A DNA stretch of 7,223 nt from CAZIVO01 sp964542765 (GTDB taxonomy: Bacteria > Planctomycetota > UBA1135 > UBA2386), in assembly GCA_964542765.1 (NCBI GenBank), contig CAZIVO010000144.1:1-7223 (forward strand). Reading direction: 5' to 3'. Made by a program: the position numbers and the translations under genes. Shown here one piece after another: positions 6,991 through 7,223 of this stretch; position 1 is the stretch's first letter, and the number at the start of each line of letters is the position of its first letter. The notes under the pieces were generated by a model, which made no database searches, was not told the DNA's origin, and saw nothing but the letters and a program-made list of their open reading frames with translations.

Positions 6991-7223
6991 TCAGGACACC
7001 GCAGCAGTTCCGCCAACGATGTCGAGTAGTTCCTTGGTAATCGCCTCCTGGCGGACGCGGTTATAGATGCGCTTGAGTTCGGTAGTCATGCGCGTTGCAG
7101 CATCCGTCGCACCCTTCATGGCGACCCGACGCGAAGCGTGCTCAGCTGCCAGCGACTGCAACATCGCGTCATAGACGACGGTCTCCAGATACTTTGGCAA
7201 CAGGAGATTGAGCAGGGCCTCCG
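6991..7223 (-). CDS. atpG: F1Fo ATP synthase gamma subunit, C-terminal part (runs off the window)
   Basis: This is the last part of the gamma subunit, the central rotor stalk that turns inside the alpha3beta3 ring and couples proton flow through Fo to ATP synthesis on the cytoplasmic face of the membrane. About 76 residues are visible, and the reading frame stays open to the window edge, so the true start lies beyond 7223. The visible part is the conserved C-terminal helix: an LLPKYLE segment, then SLAAEHASRRVAMKGATDAA, then the YNRVRQEAITKELLDIVGG signature, with the stop TGA shortly after. A TTG at 7200 could look like a start, but upstream codons in frame read EALLNLL, which also fits the family, so it is internal. 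atpD follows after 48 bases, the usual G-D-C order. The identification rests on the terminal signature and on the neighbouring genes. Confidence 0.96.
   Translation of the reverse strand, partial: EALLNLLLPKYLETVVYDAMLQSLAAEHASRRVAMKGATDAATRMTTELKRIYNRVRQEAITKELLDIVGGTAAVS

Noticed and set aside
7198..7200. TTG as the start of a short independent gene of 69 codons
   Set aside because: The frame continues upstream to the window edge with residues that fit the gamma subunit, so it is the end of atpG and not a separate gene.

Overview
This window looks like chromosomal DNA from a moderately GC-rich bacterium, and every real gene lies on the minus strand. Transcription therefore runs from position 7223 down to 1. 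The first block, on the right, is the distal end of an F1Fo ATP synthase operon: the C-terminal end of atpG, then complete atpD and atpC. The lineage cannot be fixed from the sequence. The beta subunit is a normal bacterial F-type. It has an insertion of about ten residues after the catalytic GERTREG loop, of a kind I recall from several unrelated lineages, including Planctomycetota-like and alphaproteobacterial or mitochondrial sequences. I treat any taxonomic assignment as open.

After a 109-base gap comes a tight four-gene cluster. It holds lutA (two-CCG-domain Fe-S protein), lutB (LUD domain plus iron-sulfur ferredoxin-type region), lutC (stand-alone LUD protein), and a long fusion of a class II aldolase with a short-chain dehydrogenase (RhaD/YuxG/RhaEW type). 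lutA and lutB are two bases apart, lutB and lutC overlap by ATGA, and lutC is 32 bases from the aldolase. Such spacing suggests one transcript.

The genes fit a single route. The fusion enzyme would cleave L-rhamnulose-1-phosphate to dihydroxyacetone phosphate and L-lactaldehyde, then oxidise lactaldehyde to L-lactate. LutABC would oxidise the lactate to pyruvate. Kinase, isomerase, transporter and regulator genes for the sugar are not in the window and could lie beyond position 1.

The oddest feature is at the left edge. The aldolase/dehydrogenase reading frame stays intact for about 650 codons and then stops about 40 residues short of the usual family end. Family-like sequence resumes in another frame across the stop. 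This is either a real frameshift or clustered sequence errors near a contig end. No RNA genes, mobile elements, CRISPR arrays or clear intrinsic terminators were seen. There is no stretch of 300 bases or more without a gene. I see no sign of an undescribed system here; the main interest is the complete lactaldehyde-to-pyruvate module and the broken gene end.
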